Part shown: piece after piece, positions 7,599 to 15,870 of the stretch
How positions within the stretch are numbered: position 1 is the stretch's first letter
Layout of the letters: each line of letters opens with the position of its first letter
Source: Phoronis ovalis
Taxonomy: Eukaryota > Phoronida > Phoronidae
Direction: 5' to 3'
Assembly (NCBI GenBank): GCA_028565635.1
Contig: JAOXYB010002790.1
Span: 4,503-20,372, forward strand
DNA length: 15,870 nucleotides
Position numbers and translations under genes: made by a program
Notes under the pieces: model-generated
Databases searched by the model: none
The model's input: only the letters and a program-made list of their open reading frames with translations
What the model was told of the DNA's origin: nothing

Positions 7599-7623
7599 AC
7601 CCAGTAGCGCTGTTTCGACAACG
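7591..7623 (+). CDS. SMPD4: SMPD4 exon 1 (MAAPSSAVSTT)
   Basis: Eleven codons from the ATG in the TISU-like element to a weak donor (ACAACG/GTATAT), phase 0. An in-frame TAG at 7549-7551 with no ATG between rules out an earlier start on this exon. The short Ala/Ser-rich start resembles those of other family members only in general character. Confidence 0.75.
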
Positions 7624-10600
7624 GTATATTTTTATTTAAAATGCGGTGTTAGTTTCTGTTTAAATGTGGTGTTGATGATGTACTGGAATCATTAACAACA
7701 ATACATATTTAACAAGTCTATTTCTTTTATCGGCTTAGCGTCTAAATCCAAAAAAATATCAAATTCCAATGCTTTACCTATCGGTTATGTCGTTTGACAA
7801 GAGAGGAAAGGAAGTTTCTACTAAACTGCGCATCTTTAACCCTTGTTACACTGTACACAATTTTTATAATTACAGACTTATTCATTTTATATATGTTTTA
7901 TACACTGTTTACAGGGTAAAATTCAAGCAGCGATATCAAAACCACTCACTCAAAGATGCTCCGAGATTGCCAAAATATTTGAGGAATCGAGTGCAAAGGT
8001 TTGTAATTGTAGAAAAGTATCCCGAACAGTATATCTGTGTTATCATAAAATATTAATAACAAACGTTCTGTTGATGCTTTGCCTTTAGTGCATGCCAACA
8101 TCCAGAAAATGCTTAATATCAGAGCAATGCTCTTTTTATTCAACTGCGAGTGAATGCTGTATTATTCAACGAAAACAAAAACTGCCCTGTACTGTGGTAT
8201 GTTCAAAATGTTTTTCATTGTTAATTTTCTGCTTTTTGTAATTAGTTGGATTATCTGTTTATTTGTTTTACTATGATTAATAATTCTGGTTACTATTATT
8301 CGTTTTAATGAAATTCTGAAGAAAGTTTCTAAATTAGCTAAAACATCAACTATCATGTTCGTTCATGTTTTTTTCCAATTTTTCATAATTTATATAATTT
8401 ATGTGCATCTCCTACATTCAAAATCTGATGTATCAATGTTTTACTGTCCAACAACTGTATTAATTTCTTCTTACGATTATTATGTTCGTTGTTGTGTTGC
8501 AGGATTTACATACAGTATTTCCACACTTGGTAGAACACATCTTTGGTTTTAACGGTCAGGTAGGATGGGGAGTCAACAAGATTCTCAAAACTACTCAGTC
8601 TGCAGATTATCAGGCACTACTGCAGTTCCTGGGACCAGATGGAACAGTAATGAAACTTGTGTACAGACTTCACACTGATGAAATGTTTAGATATGATTTC
8701 CCTGTGTCTTGTCTACCTGTAAGTTGTATCATAAGACAATTGATCGAATGTCGGAATGCTAATGTTATTCTGTAAAATTATTATTTAACCAATCTAAGTT
8801 TAGTCAAAAACTATTCTTATGACTTTGAAAGTTTATGCATATTAGTACACTTAAGCCTGGACATGGGATCTTAAATTAATGACAGCCCTATGAGGTGGTT
8901 GCACTTTGAACTGATGACCTTTCCTCGATTTTAAAGAGGATTAATAAAGGTCCTGTGATAAAACAATAAACGTTCTTTGTTCATAATGTAAGATTCACTT
9001 TTTGACTAAATTATATTTGATGCCTGTTATATCAAATGATCTCTATTTTAAATCCAGTCCTGCTTTATTGCAGTATATTCTAGTAATAAGAATTTTGAAG
9101 TTAGGTTTGGTGTTATATGCTCTTAGTGTATGGCCATATGTGCTTAACACAGAGTTATTTTACCCGACTTGAAATAAATATGTTTTCAAAAAACTTTCGT
9201 TGATCAATAAAGCAGTCAGTTTGAACATTTTCATGTTTTTTTTAGTGCAGATTTTATGATATCAAGTAATGATGTGAAATAATCATTCATACATTATGGT
9301 CATGATTTCAGCACCCCACACGCCACCTGATTGAAGAGGGAGCCATCCCTATGATGTACATCAACAAGCTACAGTTTCAAGCTCAGGGGAGACCACTTGG
9401 CATGATCTTGCTCAGTATCCTTTCATTCTGTTATATAAAAAAATAACACAATATTGTAAAAAAAATCAGAATGCTTCCACTGTGTGTAAGAAGCAGAAAT
9501 AATATATAAATGTGCCTGTGTGAAATATATAATTACTTGTTGTGTGTGTGTTGTTCCTTATCCAGTCATTCAGATGCTTTTGAGTTTTATTTATTTCACT
9601 TTGCTTATTTATTGGTGAATTCTTCTCAGAAGGTAAGTAGTACTTGACTGAACTACTGGCGGCGGATGGGAAGATCTGCTCTTTGTTTCGGTATCTTTCT
9701 CATGTCTTCAGCCTAATTTTAAATCTGGCTGAAAACAATCGAACCTGTTGTAAGAATCAAAAAAAGATATCTCTTTAGAGAATACACTGTATTTGTTTCT
9801 GATTATTGTATTCATGCTGGAATCTGGGATAATGTAGAGTTATGCATTGTTGTATTATTTCGTTTGTCTTAGGGATCTGAAGGAATTCAAATATTAGGAA
9901 AGGTTTGCACTGTATAGTTTAATTTCTGTTGCAGCTAACAATTGTTTTTTTTTGTTTCTTTAACTAACAAATTCCCTATTCTTTCAAAAAGTTTGAATTT
10001 TTAGGGTTTGTTCATTTAATACTTAATGCATTCAATTCAAAATTAATTACAGTCAAGTTTCATTCTCAACAGACTCTTAATATTTTGAAAAACAAGTGAC
10101 AGTAAAATACAGTCATGACTTACCACCAATTTATAAAGCCAACATCATATATTTCTAGTTTATTTCTGTTAAAAGTTTTAGAAGGAAATACCAGATGTTA
10201 GTTTACACTGAATTGGACTTATGTTTGAATAAAGGTAGATGTGAAAATAAATTTTGCAATTTAAAGTCAGCCTAATTCGTACTCTAGTATCATTATTCTC
10301 AGAAAATTCACAAAGTAAAGTTAGTTATGAAATTATGATCTGGGTTTGTTAAGATTGTAATTATTCAGGGTGTGTTTATGTTATTGCTGCGACGGGGCTT
10401 TTATTGCAGAGTTCGTGGTCCAATCCCAGTGAAGCAGTGTATGCTGGCTTGATAAATGATTACTTGAACTACTTTCTACCTGTTGACAACAAGCAAGTTC
10501 CACCGATCCCCAACATGCAGTCCCCTGTCAGAGGACCCATGTCGCATGTCACTAGCCCAATGTACAGGTAATTTAATGGTACACAGTGACATAAAACTAC

Positions 10601-13600
10601 TTTTACACTTATTGCCCATCCCTTCTGTATGTCTCACAATTATGCTTGATTTCTTGAATTATGTTAACTAGATAATTCAAACTTTATTTGCAAAGCCTGA
10701 TTCTGCCTTGGAGAAAGTTTAACTTGGAACTCTTGGTTTGTTGCAGGCTTGAATTATCCAGCATTATTTTCCACTTTCAAGAATCTAGAAACAACTGTAT
10801 ATTCTTATTTTCAAATATTATTTTACTTAGGAGTGGAATCCTAGATATACTGTTGCTTTTTGTATATCATTTATTATATCTTTTAAGATGTATTTTCTCT
10901 GGATTCTAGACATCAGAGTCCCACAGTGCGAGGAGCTGTACCCTCGTCAAGTCATTATCAGAGTCTGTTAAAGCACGCTTCTCCTAGAACCCATCCAAAC
11001 TCACCAGTCGTTGATTATAATGAAAATGAAACATGGAGAAGTGAAACCTTTGTGCAGGTATCTTGATGTGTGCAGTATCTTGAAAGAAATTGACTTAGTA
11101 ATAACTGTCAAGAGGTTTGCTGTATTATTGAATTAAAATTGGAAAAATGTAGAACAGCATTGTCTTACTAGGTATAACTTGATTAAGTATTAAGCAGTAT
11201 TGGTATATTTATTGTTTCGGCATATATTCAATGTAAAATTAATGTGGCCTGAACCTGCGGATGAAAACTTTTAGGAGATATCTGGAATACGAAAAGTGAT
11301 GGATGTAATTCCTGCTTTACGACTGAGTTTTGCAGAATTGAGGAATATTTTAGGAGAAATCATATTGTAGCTTGCCGTACTGATTTGGTCTGCAAGCCTA
11401 ATGCACTATACTTGCTATGTTTGAAACTGTATTTCAATTAAGAGCTGTTGTGCTTTTACACAGTTGGGGGAAGGCACTTTCAATGAATTCCTGAAAATGT
11501 AATTCTAAAATATTATTTTTAAAATACCAAGTGGAATAGGTCATACCTGCTAACATATTACACGCAAAGTACATTTTCATCTCCTATTTTCAGATATTAA
11601 CTGAGTTTTGGTTGAATCAGAATGCAGTTGATACAGGGAAACATGGAATAACAATGCAAGCTGCTGTAAGTACATAAGTACATGTAGCTGACCAGGTTCT
11701 ATCATTTATCAGCTCTGACAGTATGTATTGTCTGCCACAGGGAATCAGCTCATTCTTGAATGCTCAAGTAATTTTTATCAAAAGCAGTGAAACCTTGTAT
11801 CTTCTCAGACTTGATGACTAATAAACAGATCTGTGGTATAATGAATGATGTTTATACATGTAATTTCATGCATTAATAGTAATAGTTAAAGCTTTAAACT
11901 TTTATTCTATTTTTATGTAAATGTGGAATGTGATTCACAGGCAATTTTGTGTGATTAGCAATATTTAAACTTGTTACGTAGATACTGTAAATGTTCAAAT
12001 TTATCTCCTAGAGAGGAAATCTGTTCTTGTGGAACCAATGTAATGTACAAAACTCTGGATATAGCAGTACTTTGATACATTCATTAGCTGTGAGTAAAGG
12101 ACTGTGTCATCTAATCATCATCTCATTGGATGCAAAAATATATCATACTTCAAATCATTTGTGCTAAACAAAATCATAATTTTAGAACATAGTGAAACTC
12201 ATTTTAATGTTTTTGAGAAGTTATCAAAGCTGTCTTTTTCAAATTATGCTACTTTTCATTTGTATTACATTCACAAGAGGTGTTTTGGTTGAAGAGGGAT
12301 CTGTTTTGCCTCTTGAGAATTGTTGATTTATGGTGACAGGTCCTATATCGCATGGTTCTTAAAATATAAATGCATATTCATGGTGTTTAGGGTTTATCTC
12401 TGCTTTGCTGTGAATTAATATACAATAGTTAAGGTAGACTTTTATTCACTCCTTGTGCTTTGAGCTAACTTTTAGAAAGGTAACAGATAAGATGGACAAA
12501 TAAAGATATACATATTTTGAAAGTATGCAATTGAAACTTTGTAAATCTGTGATTAATTTTTCTTTGAGTAGTTCGTGGTACCTGTGCCATTGCCATTTTG
12601 GATTCAAATATTAATTTTCTGAAAAGGTTATCCCACACCATTAACATGTTCCTTTGATGTCACTAGCATCACAGATATATATGGTCCCTTTGGGTTCAAA
12701 TAGCACAGTGTGAGTAAATAGAGGCTAAACTAGCCAGGGAAGTTTTTCATTACGAGAAATGTCGGTTCTCCCTTAGCTTTGTTGACAACTAAGCACCAAG
12801 GTGGATTTGGGAAATTTCATTCAAAAATCTGAGTCACTTTTCTGTAAAGTTTATTTGCGTAAAGTTTCAACTTTATATAGGTTGAGATGTTTTTGACTCA
12901 CATTCTGTTTTGCACCTTGGACATTGAAAATTAATGTTTAACCAAAAGTGGCAGCCATACAGCGCACATGGCCTAATAAAAAAAAATAATTTACAGGTTT
13001 AAAAATGTAAATTGTGAACTTTCAAATTGTGTACTTTCAAAATATGTATGCTTTATTTGTCTACCTTTTCATTTACTTCGTACATGTATCTAAAATTTAA
13101 CTTAAAATATGAAGGGTGAATAAGTTTTGCCTAAAAGATGCGGCCTTTCAAGTTCAAAATTAGCTTTGTTCATGAATATTGCAAATGTAGCCATTATAAT
13201 TAAGCATGGTTTGCTGTAGAAAAACATATACCGTGTCTAATGCATTTTGTGTAGCTTTGTTTTTCTTAGTCATTTCAAACTAAAAGCATTGTTACATTCT
13301 TGTCAAAAAGTCTTTATGTACATAGCTTAGTACAACTTGCTTTAGCTGTTTTAAAAAGCTTTTTGAATTCAGCATTAAAATGTGTTAGCATTGCAGATTT
13401 GTAGCTGAATACATGTGTAGTGATATTTGGCAGGAATGGAGAAATGTTGGAATGAAGGAATGATGTTCTTTGCCTTAGCTGGCTTAGCTTTTTACAATTC
13501 AGTCATTTGTAAATTAAAATGTGTATATTGTATGTAGCTGCATGAAGGTTTACTGCTGTTTTTCTTCAAAACAGTGCAATAATTAGAATTACTAATTAAA

Positions 13601-15373
13601 AGTGAAAATGTTAATAATCCTGTCATTTACTGTGTAGTTTGTTTTATAATGTTAGTCACTTGGTTTTTGTATAAAATTCAGTCACCTGGACTTCATGCAT
13701 GTAATGCTCTCACAGTAATAGACTACTTGCATACACTTGGTGGAGCCACTAGTCATGAACCCAAACATTCCCAGAATGAATAGCACAAACGCTCAGGGAA
13801 CACAAAATGCAGAATCATGTGAACATTTGGGTTCGGGATGTGTAGCTTCACCAACTGCATACAAATACATGTATAAATTATAGAAAAAATGTATTATAAT
13901 TACTGTATTTGACTCGACACTGTTATATGCTATGTGTATATAATATATACTAGACACTAGTTATAGGCATGTATATGATTGTACAATCACTAAGTAATTT
14001 TAAATAAGATTGTTAAATAGAAGCATGCACTCTCCTGCACATGTCAGTAAGTATGAAGATAACATGTTCGTGTATAGATCTGGGGTCAATTTCGCAAATC
14101 TTTATACGAAGTTTGGTGAAACTGGGCCCTGTGTGGTAAATGTAAACTTTGCAGATGAAGCATGATTGTAATAAAAATAGTTAGCTTTTTAAACAGTTAA
14201 TTATTTTTGTATCTTTTTTTTTCAGGAACATGTCATGCCAACTCAAGATCATGTACGAATTATTAGAATGCTGATTAAACATCTGCATTACTTCTCAAAC
14301 AGTGCTATGTCAAATGTTGTGCTTCCTTCCTATCAAAATCCGACGACATCTCCGCTTGATACTTTCAAAAGGTAGATAATATGAAGTTATTTGAATTTGC
14401 TATTTTACTTTTCCAAATAATGTATCTCCTAAATATATTGAAAGTATAATGGTTTGCATGTCTATGTAGGAAGCACTAAATGCAAATTGTTTGACAATTA
14501 AACTTATCTCATTACCAGATCTATCTGATAAGTGTTAAAAATGTAGGTGTACATGATTACCAGGAAATTTGAAACTAAAGCATAACACATTAAAATATGT
14601 AGGACCTTTAGGTAACAATTTATAGTACTGCTACTATAAATTGTTTAATCTAGACTTTTTGTCCTGACCAGGCATGTTATATAGCTGAACCAAGCTAATG
14701 AGCAACACCAGTATTTAGTATGTGCTATATTTGTTTTGTACAGAATTTGTATTGAAAACTAAACACACTATTATTATTATTATATATGAGCAGTGCGCGA
14801 AACTCACCAAAGTACAATGTCTAATGAAAAAAATAAATCTTTGTTGTATACGAAACCTTTAGTTTATTACCTTAGTTATTGGAAAGTGGTTTTGTGTAAC
14901 TCAAAACATAAGTGCAACTTTGACTTCATAAAGCTCAGAATAGATATGAGTAATTTTATAAATATACAAGACTAAAAGCATATTATATGGTAACAGTTTA
15001 TAACAAATTACTCGTGGCAGATCTATCCAGATGAGGAAAAGTGATTGTTTCAATAATCTTTAAAAATTAGTTATAATTATTAATAAGTGACACATTTACT
15101 TTTTGTAACAACTTAGGCTAGTATGCAATATATTCAGTTGTTGCTGCTTAGTTTCACCCTTGAATGCCAAAGTAAATTTCTTGTTTGATTTTACCAAGAT
15201 GAAGTTATAACATTGCTCTGTTAAACAAGACACTTTATCAGTATTATGAAACGAAGGCTGTTACTGTGGACATTATTTTCAGGTCTGCTATTCCTCAGAT
15301 TGTGCAGAAGAAATTGTATGCTTTCTTTCGCCATGCCTTTGATCGCTGGCCTCTCGACCAATCTTTTCGCCTG
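7591..15373 (+). CDS. SMPD4: SMPD4 (neutral sphingomyelinase 3), 5' part of gene, 10 exons
   Basis: Sphingomyelin phosphodiesterase 4 is a membrane protein of the ER and nuclear envelope, associated with nuclear pores, and implicated in hydrolysis of sphingomyelin to ceramide and phosphocholine. The exons are 7591-7623, 7915-7998, 8503-8718, 9312-9414, 9574-9632, 10410-10567, 10910-11057, 11594-11665, 14226-14371 and 15283-15373. They sum to 1,110 nt, exactly 370 codons with continuous phase. Family landmarks recalled from human SMPD4 appear in order: 'DLHTVFPHLVEHIFG', 'MKLVYRL', 'YDFPVSCLP', 'NAFEFYLFHFA', 'DYLNYFLP', 'SLLKH', 'TWRSETF', 'HVRIIRMLIKHLHYFSNS' and 'KLYAFFRHAFDRWPLD'. The human protein has about 830-870 residues, so less than half is here. 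The C-terminal part, with the membrane anchor, lies past the right edge. The protein lacks the DNase-I-like fold of other neutral sphingomyelinases, and its catalytic residues are not established. Confidence 0.95.
7915..7998 (+). CDS. SMPD4: SMPD4 exon 2 (residues 12-39)
   Basis: The acceptor is CACTGTTTACAG/GGT and the donor GCAAAG/GTTTGT; 84 nt, phase 0 both ends. It encodes 'ISKPLTQRCSEIAKIFE', which aligns with 'INKPFAQQCQDLVKVIE' of human SMPD4. Confidence 0.92.
7999..8502 (+). other. SMPD4 intron 2, nothing recognised
   Basis: 504 AT-rich bases. Open frames here on both strands are short and unlike any known family. Confidence 0.7.
8503..8718 (+). CDS. SMPD4: SMPD4 exon 3 (residues 40-111)
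   Basis: The acceptor is TTGTGTTGCAG/GAT and the donor CTACCT/GTAAGT; 216 nt, phase 0. It holds the best conserved block: 'LHTVFPHLVEHIFGFNG', 'FLGPDGTVMKLVYRL' and 'YDFPVSCLP'. Confidence 0.97.
8719..9311 (+). other. SMPD4 intron 3, nothing recognised
   Basis: 593 bases with a normal GTAAGT donor and TTTCAG acceptor. I saw no repeats or extra exons. Confidence 0.7.
9312..9414 (+). CDS. SMPD4: SMPD4 exon 4 (residues 112-145)
   Basis: The acceptor is ATGATTTCAG/CAC; 103 nt, ending in phase 1. It encodes 'HLIEEGAIPMMYINKLQF', then 'GRPLGMILL'. The donor is CTCA/GTATCCTTT, a minor-spliceosome type. The next exon completes Asn, giving 'LLNAFEFY', as in the 'LNPFEYY' of human SMPD4. Confidence 0.93.
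9415..9573 (+). other. U12-type (minor spliceosome) intron in SMPD4
   Basis: The donor GTATCCTTTC fits the U12 consensus RTATCCTTT. Near the 3' end, TTCCTTATC (9554-9562) resembles the U12 branch site TTCCTTRAY with one mismatch, and its adenosine lies 13 bases before the last intron base, the usual U12 distance. The acceptor is ATTCAG with no good pyrimidine tract. The intron is only 159 bases long and carries a short (GT) run at 9540-9551. Confidence 0.85.
9574..9632 (+). CDS. SMPD4: SMPD4 exon 5 (residues 146-165)
   Basis: A 59-nt exon, phase 1 in, phase 0 out, donor CAGAAG/GTAAGT. It encodes 'NAFEFYLFHFAYLLVNSSQK', parallel to the hydrophobic 'NPFEYYIFFFALSLITQK' of human SMPD4. An earlier AG at 9565 would break the frame. 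Confidence 0.93.
9633..10409 (+). other. SMPD4 intron 5, nothing recognised
   Basis: 777 AT-rich bases between two well-supported exons. The protein alignment leaves no gap for a missing exon. Confidence 0.7.
10410..10567 (+). CDS. SMPD4: SMPD4 exon 6 (residues 166-217)
   Basis: The acceptor is GCTTTTATTGCAG/AGT and the donor TACAG/GTAATT; 158 nt, phase 2 out. It encodes 'AGLINDYLNYFLPVDNK' followed by a Pro/Ser/Met-rich linker, matching the 'VDRYLSWFLP' plus proline linker layout of the family. Confidence 0.92.
10568..10909 (+). other. SMPD4 intron 6, nothing recognised
   Basis: 342 bases. The plus-strand open frames here run on from exon sequence or are chance frames. Confidence 0.7.
10910..11057 (+). 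CDS. SMPD4: SMPD4 exon 7 (residues 218-267)
   Basis: The acceptor is CTCTGGATTCTAG/AC and the donor GTGCAG/GTATCT; 148 nt, phase 2 in and phase 0 out. It encodes 'SSHYQSLLKHASPRTHPN' and 'NETWRSETFVQ', the counterpart of human 'HTSLLKRH' and 'EIWRSETLLQ'. Confidence 0.93.
11058..11593 (+). other. SMPD4 intron 7, nothing recognised
   Basis: 536 AT-rich bases with no visible repeat or exon. Confidence 0.7.
11594..11665 (+). CDS. SMPD4: SMPD4 exon 8 (residues 268-291)
   Basis: A 72-nt exon, acceptor TCCTATTTTCAG/ATA, donor GCTGCT/GTAAGT, phase 0 both ends. It encodes 'ILTEFWLNQNAVDTGKHG'. Human SMPD4 has an alternatively used segment between this region and the next conserved block; none is evident here. 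Confidence 0.88.
13682..13714 (+). other. Candidate in-frame cassette exon in SMPD4 intron 8
   Basis: The acceptor AAAATTCAG/TCA and donor CTCACA/GTAATA bound 33 nt that would add SPGLHACNALT in phase 0. Human SMPD4 has an optional segment at this point, but the sequences do not resemble each other. It is possibly chance. Confidence 0.18.
13736..13855. mobile_element. 120-bp foldback MITE, hAT-like by target duplication
   Basis: Two ungapped 34-bp inverted arms (13737-13770 and 13821-13854) match at 25 of 34 positions. The strongest segments are TTGGTGGAGC against GCTTCACCAA and GAACCCAAA against TTTGGGTTC. The unit is flanked by perfect 8-bp direct repeats TGCATACA (13728-13735 and 13856-13863), the target-site length of hAT transposons. 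There is no coding capacity. The outermost bases do not pair, so the exact ends may be off by one. Confidence 0.68.
14082..14129. repeat. 48-bp foldback with GGGCCC end
   Basis: The left arm GGGGTCAATTTCGCAAATC and the reverse complement of the right arm, GGGCCCAGTTTCACCAAAC, agree at about 16 of 22 positions. Short elements with ends of this kind are frequent in marine invertebrate genomes to my knowledge, which makes this a likely MITE or SINE-like fragment. Confidence 0.5.
14226..14371 (+). CDS. SMPD4: SMPD4 exon 9 (residues 292-339)
   Basis: A long T-rich tract precedes the acceptor TTTTTTCAG/GAA; the donor is AAAAG/GTAGAT; 146 nt, phase 2 out. It encodes 'EHVMPTQDHVRIIRMLIKHL', then 'TTSPLDTFKR', matching human 'EEHVLVVRLLLKHLH' and 'TSPLEEFKR'. 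Confidence 0.95.
14372..15282 (+). other. SMPD4 intron 9
   Basis: 911 bases containing a perfect 14-bp hairpin (14614-14645) and a short TTA/TA microsatellite near 14769-14786. Nothing else is recognised; the open frame at 14793-14975 has no exon-like borders. Confidence 0.7.
14614..14645. repeat. Perfect 14-bp inverted repeat with 4-nt loop
   Basis: AACAATTTATAGTA (14614-14627), loop CTGC, then TACTATAAATTGTT (14632-14645). Outside it, AGGAC at 14601-14605 and a GTCCT about 15 bases beyond the right arm could extend the stem after an internal bulge. It is an intronic hairpin of unknown role. Confidence 0.8.
15283..15373 (+). CDS. SMPD4: SMPD4 exon 10 (residues 340-370), last in window
   Basis: The acceptor is ATTATTTTCAG/GT and the donor CGCCTG/GTAAGT; 91 nt, phase 0 out. 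It encodes 'IPQIVQKKLYAFFRHAFD', then 'RWPLDQSFRL', parallel to human '[23 protein letters not shown]'. The next exon is not in the remaining 497 bases. Confidence 0.94.
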
Positions 15374-15870
15374 GTAAGTGACGTGTGCAATCTATTAGAA
15401 GTTAATCTTAAGTTTCTTATGGTTAGTTGGTGAGTTTATTAGGCATGGCTAAACAAAAAGAATTAAAATTTCATGGACATACTTTGAATGATTTAATTGT
15501 TAATATAATTATATTTATTAGTATGTTTTTATAAATTTTTACAAATCATGGTATAATAACATTTGCTAAATTTCTAATAATAAGGAAATTATATGTGCAA
15601 TTTAGTGCAATATATAATTTATTCACACTTTAACAATATCTTGTATTACACAGTAGATCTTTCATTTAAAGATTTACTAAATCCTAAAAAAAGTTACATT
15701 AGGCTGGTAGTGCAGAATGTATAAATAACTAAAATTAACAAAATTTATGCATGGTTCAGCTTTTTTCAATATTTACAGTTAAATTGCTTCCTCTCTCATT
15801 GTACCCCCAGCAGTAGGCTGGAGGTACTTTGGATTTACCCTGTAACCGCCGCGTCCGCCGCGTCAAATTC
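15374..15870 (+). other. Start of SMPD4 intron 10, to window edge
   Basis: AT-rich up to about 15790, then abruptly GC-richer. No exon continuing the SMPD4 reading frame was found. Confidence 0.65.
15801..15863. repeat. GC-rich repeat edge with hairpin and 9-bp tandem
   Basis: GTACCCCCAGC (15801-15811) pairs with GCTGGAGGTAC (15817-15827) at 10 of 11 positions. Then CCGCCGCGT occurs twice in tandem (15846-15854, 15855-15863). The composition break suggests the border of a dispersed repeat that continues past the window. Confidence 0.45.

Larger units (their letters stand above)
7490..7600. promoter_or_regulatory. Bidirectional promoter between EFCAB5 and SMPD4
   Basis: This is the only locally GC-richer stretch between the divergent genes. 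It contains, in order, an X-box-like motif, an NRF1-like motif, an E2F-like TTTGGCGAA (7557-7565) and a YY1/TISU-like start-codon element. I see no TATA box at a useful distance. Housekeeping-type divergent promoters usually look like this. Function is inferred. Confidence 0.6.
11666..14225 (+). other. SMPD4 intron 8, the longest intron
   Basis: 2,560 bases. It contains a candidate 33-nt cassette exon (13682-13714), a hAT-like MITE (13736-13855) and a small foldback (14082-14129), all in its last 600 bases. The first 2 kb is AT-rich with nothing recognised. Confidence 0.75.

Noticed and set aside
7769-8056. Plus-strand open frame of 95 codons across SMPD4 exon 2
   Set aside because: It uses the wrong frame over the exon. 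The exon read in phase with its neighbours gives the recognisable SMPD4 sequence.
9563-9573. Acceptor TCCAG at 9565 for SMPD4 exon 5
   Set aside because: It gives a frameshift and lies too close to the branch site. ATTCAG at 9573 restores the conserved LLN-A-FEFY sequence.
1-15870. tRNA or rRNA genes, CRISPR arrays, operons, integrases
   Set aside because: None seen; the window is spliced animal nuclear DNA, and there are no long intronless frames that could encode a transposase or reverse transcriptase.

Overview
This is ordinary nuclear DNA of an intron-rich, AT-rich animal. The evidence is GT-AG introns of about 160 to 2,560 bases, two animal gene families that rebuild cleanly exon by exon, minus-strand poly(A) signals, and short foldback repeats inside introns. 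The intron sizes, base composition, the 48-bp GGGCCC-ended foldback and the GC-rich edge at the right end fit a marine invertebrate, most likely a mollusc or other lophotrochozoan. That placement is an inference and is not firm. I see no prokaryotic, phage, CRISPR, tRNA or rRNA features.

The window holds two head-to-head protein genes. On the minus strand, 6863 down to about 250 is an EFCAB5 orthologue (EF-hand calcium-binding domain protein 5). It has ten well-phased coding exons plus a probable short terminal exon, predicted at about 745 residues. The conserved half (exons 1-6) matches vertebrate EFCAB5 closely, including a degenerate EF-hand. It is followed by an acidic, low-complexity tail on exons whose junctions are mostly phase 1, one of which carries a 12-residue tandem repeat. 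On the plus strand, 7591 to 15373 and beyond the right edge is SMPD4 (neutral sphingomyelinase 3). Ten exons give the first 370 codons with no phase error; the gene continues outside the window.

The starts of the two genes lie 744 bp apart and probably share a bidirectional promoter near 7490-7600. It holds an RFX/X-box-like site, an NRF1-like site and a YY1/TISU-like element over the SMPD4 start codon. An X-box fits a ciliary/flagellar role for EFCAB5. No joint function of the two genes is implied.

The introns hold the less expected material: a minor-spliceosome (U12-type) intron in SMPD4 (9415-9573), a 120-bp foldback flanked by an 8-bp direct repeat (hAT-type MITE candidate, 13736-13855), a foldback with arms of about 70 bp in EFCAB5 intron 2 (5257-5742), further small foldbacks (3929-4136, 14082-14129, 14614-14645) and a GC-rich repeat edge at 15801-15863. 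No previously undescribed system is evident. The most informative points are the U12 intron, the promoter architecture, the modular EFCAB5 tail and the MITE-like elements.
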